DNA of 12,789 bases, from the NCBI GenBank assembly GCA_035513215.1, contig DATKCK010000042.1, positions 1 through 12,789 of the forward strand, in the 5' to 3' direction. Shown one piece after another: positions 12,492 to 12,789 of this stretch; position 1 is the first letter of the stretch; the number at the start of each line of letters is the position of its first letter. The position numbers were made by a program, and so were the translations under genes. This DNA is from DATCZB01 sp035513215 (GTDB lineage Bacteria; Pseudomonadota; Gammaproteobacteria; Steroidobacterales; Rariloculaceae). Below the pieces are notes generated by a model. The model did no database searches. It saw nothing but the letters and a program-made list of their open reading frames with translations, and was not told the DNA's origin.

Positions 12492-12689
12492 CTACTGGGG
12501 GATGTTCCGCTGCGGATCGTCCGCATCCTCGCCATGACGGGTGGCGTCCAGATGCGGATCGTGCCGAACCTCCCGCACCTTCGCGTTGCCCGCACGGGCC
12601 CGAACCACCATCCACCAGCTTAGCGCGAACAGGACCACCGCGACGATGATTCCGCCGATCGCCCCCACCGTTCCGATTGCAAACTCCAT
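12492..12689 (-). CDS. Small single-TM protein
   Basis: 65 residues. GGGAG lies 5 bases before the ATG at 12689. A membrane helix at about 6-30 (GTVGAIGGIIVAVVLFALSW) is followed by a basic stretch VVRARAGNAKVR, giving a cytoplasmic C-terminus by the positive-inside rule, and then a polar, histidine- and aspartate-rich tail. No family recognised. It is convergent with the hybrid kinase (69 bases between the stops), and I see no sigma-54 site upstream. Confidence 0.7.
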   Translation of the reverse strand: MEFAIGTVGAIGGIIVAVVLFALSWWMVVRARAGNAKVREVRHDPHLDATRHGEDADDPQRNIPQ

Positions 12690-12789
12690 CTACACTCCCG
12701 CTGATTCAAACATTATCGATCCTACGAATCTCCATTCCGCCGGCGACAGGCGCGCTAGATGGCTTCTTCGATGACGCCGCAAGCCATGC

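Noticed and set aside
12755..12789. Possible end of a minus-strand gene reading ACGVIEEAI then a TAG stop
   Set aside because: Only eleven codons are inside the window, too few to separate a real C-terminus from chance.

Overview
The window reads as a high-GC proteobacterial chromosome segment. A gammaproteobacterium (or relative) is my inference, from the YqjD/YqjE/YqjK-like operon, the DUF1840 and DUF1328 proteins, the BON/OsmY-like protein and the NtrC-type regulator. There are no tRNAs, rRNAs, insertion sequences or CRISPR arrays.

Layout. 1-624 (-): 5'-terminal part of an RNase HII gene (rnhB), cut by the window edge. 810-1713 (+): a sigma-54 promoter, a secreted two-BON-domain protein and a DUF1328 membrane peptide. 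1737-2663 (-): a kinase-like phosphotransfer protein with a histidine box but no recognisable ATP-binding motifs. 2817-4074 (-): a sigma-54 promoter driving a small lipoprotein, a DUF883/YqjD protein, a YqjE-like membrane protein and a YqjK-like protein. 4152-5477 (-): a sigma-54 activating response regulator. 5575-5769 (-): a broken AI-2E-family transporter remnant. 5957-7588 (+): a membrane sensor histidine kinase. 7610-8258 (+): a sigma-54 promoter with a DUF1840 gene and an overlapping small gene. 8210-8526 (-): a sigma-54 promoter, a small charged protein and a terminator. 8612-8715 (-): a sigma-54-like promoter followed exactly by a 77-nt hairpin RNA with a U7 tail. 8746-9344: a 40-aa ORF, two further sigma-54 sites and a truncated MgtC-like membrane protein. 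9357-10784 (+): an M48 lipoprotein metalloprotease. 10857-12422 (+): a PAS hybrid histidine kinase. 12492-12689 (-): a one-TM small protein.

How it fits together. The main result is seven sigma-54 (-24/-12) sites in about 8.3 kb. All have GG and GC at the canonical spacing. They surround a divergent pair made of a sigma-54 activator and a sensor kinase. Their targets are small envelope or stress-type proteins (BON, DUF883/YqjD, lipoprotein, DUF1840, MgtC fragment plus M48 protease) and one apparent small RNA. Several of these families are sigma-S stress genes in E. coli. The locus therefore looks like a self-contained sigma-54 envelope-stress regulon with its own regulators and a new sRNA. 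Promoter and domain calls come from direct reading; the kinase-regulator pairing and the stress role are inference.
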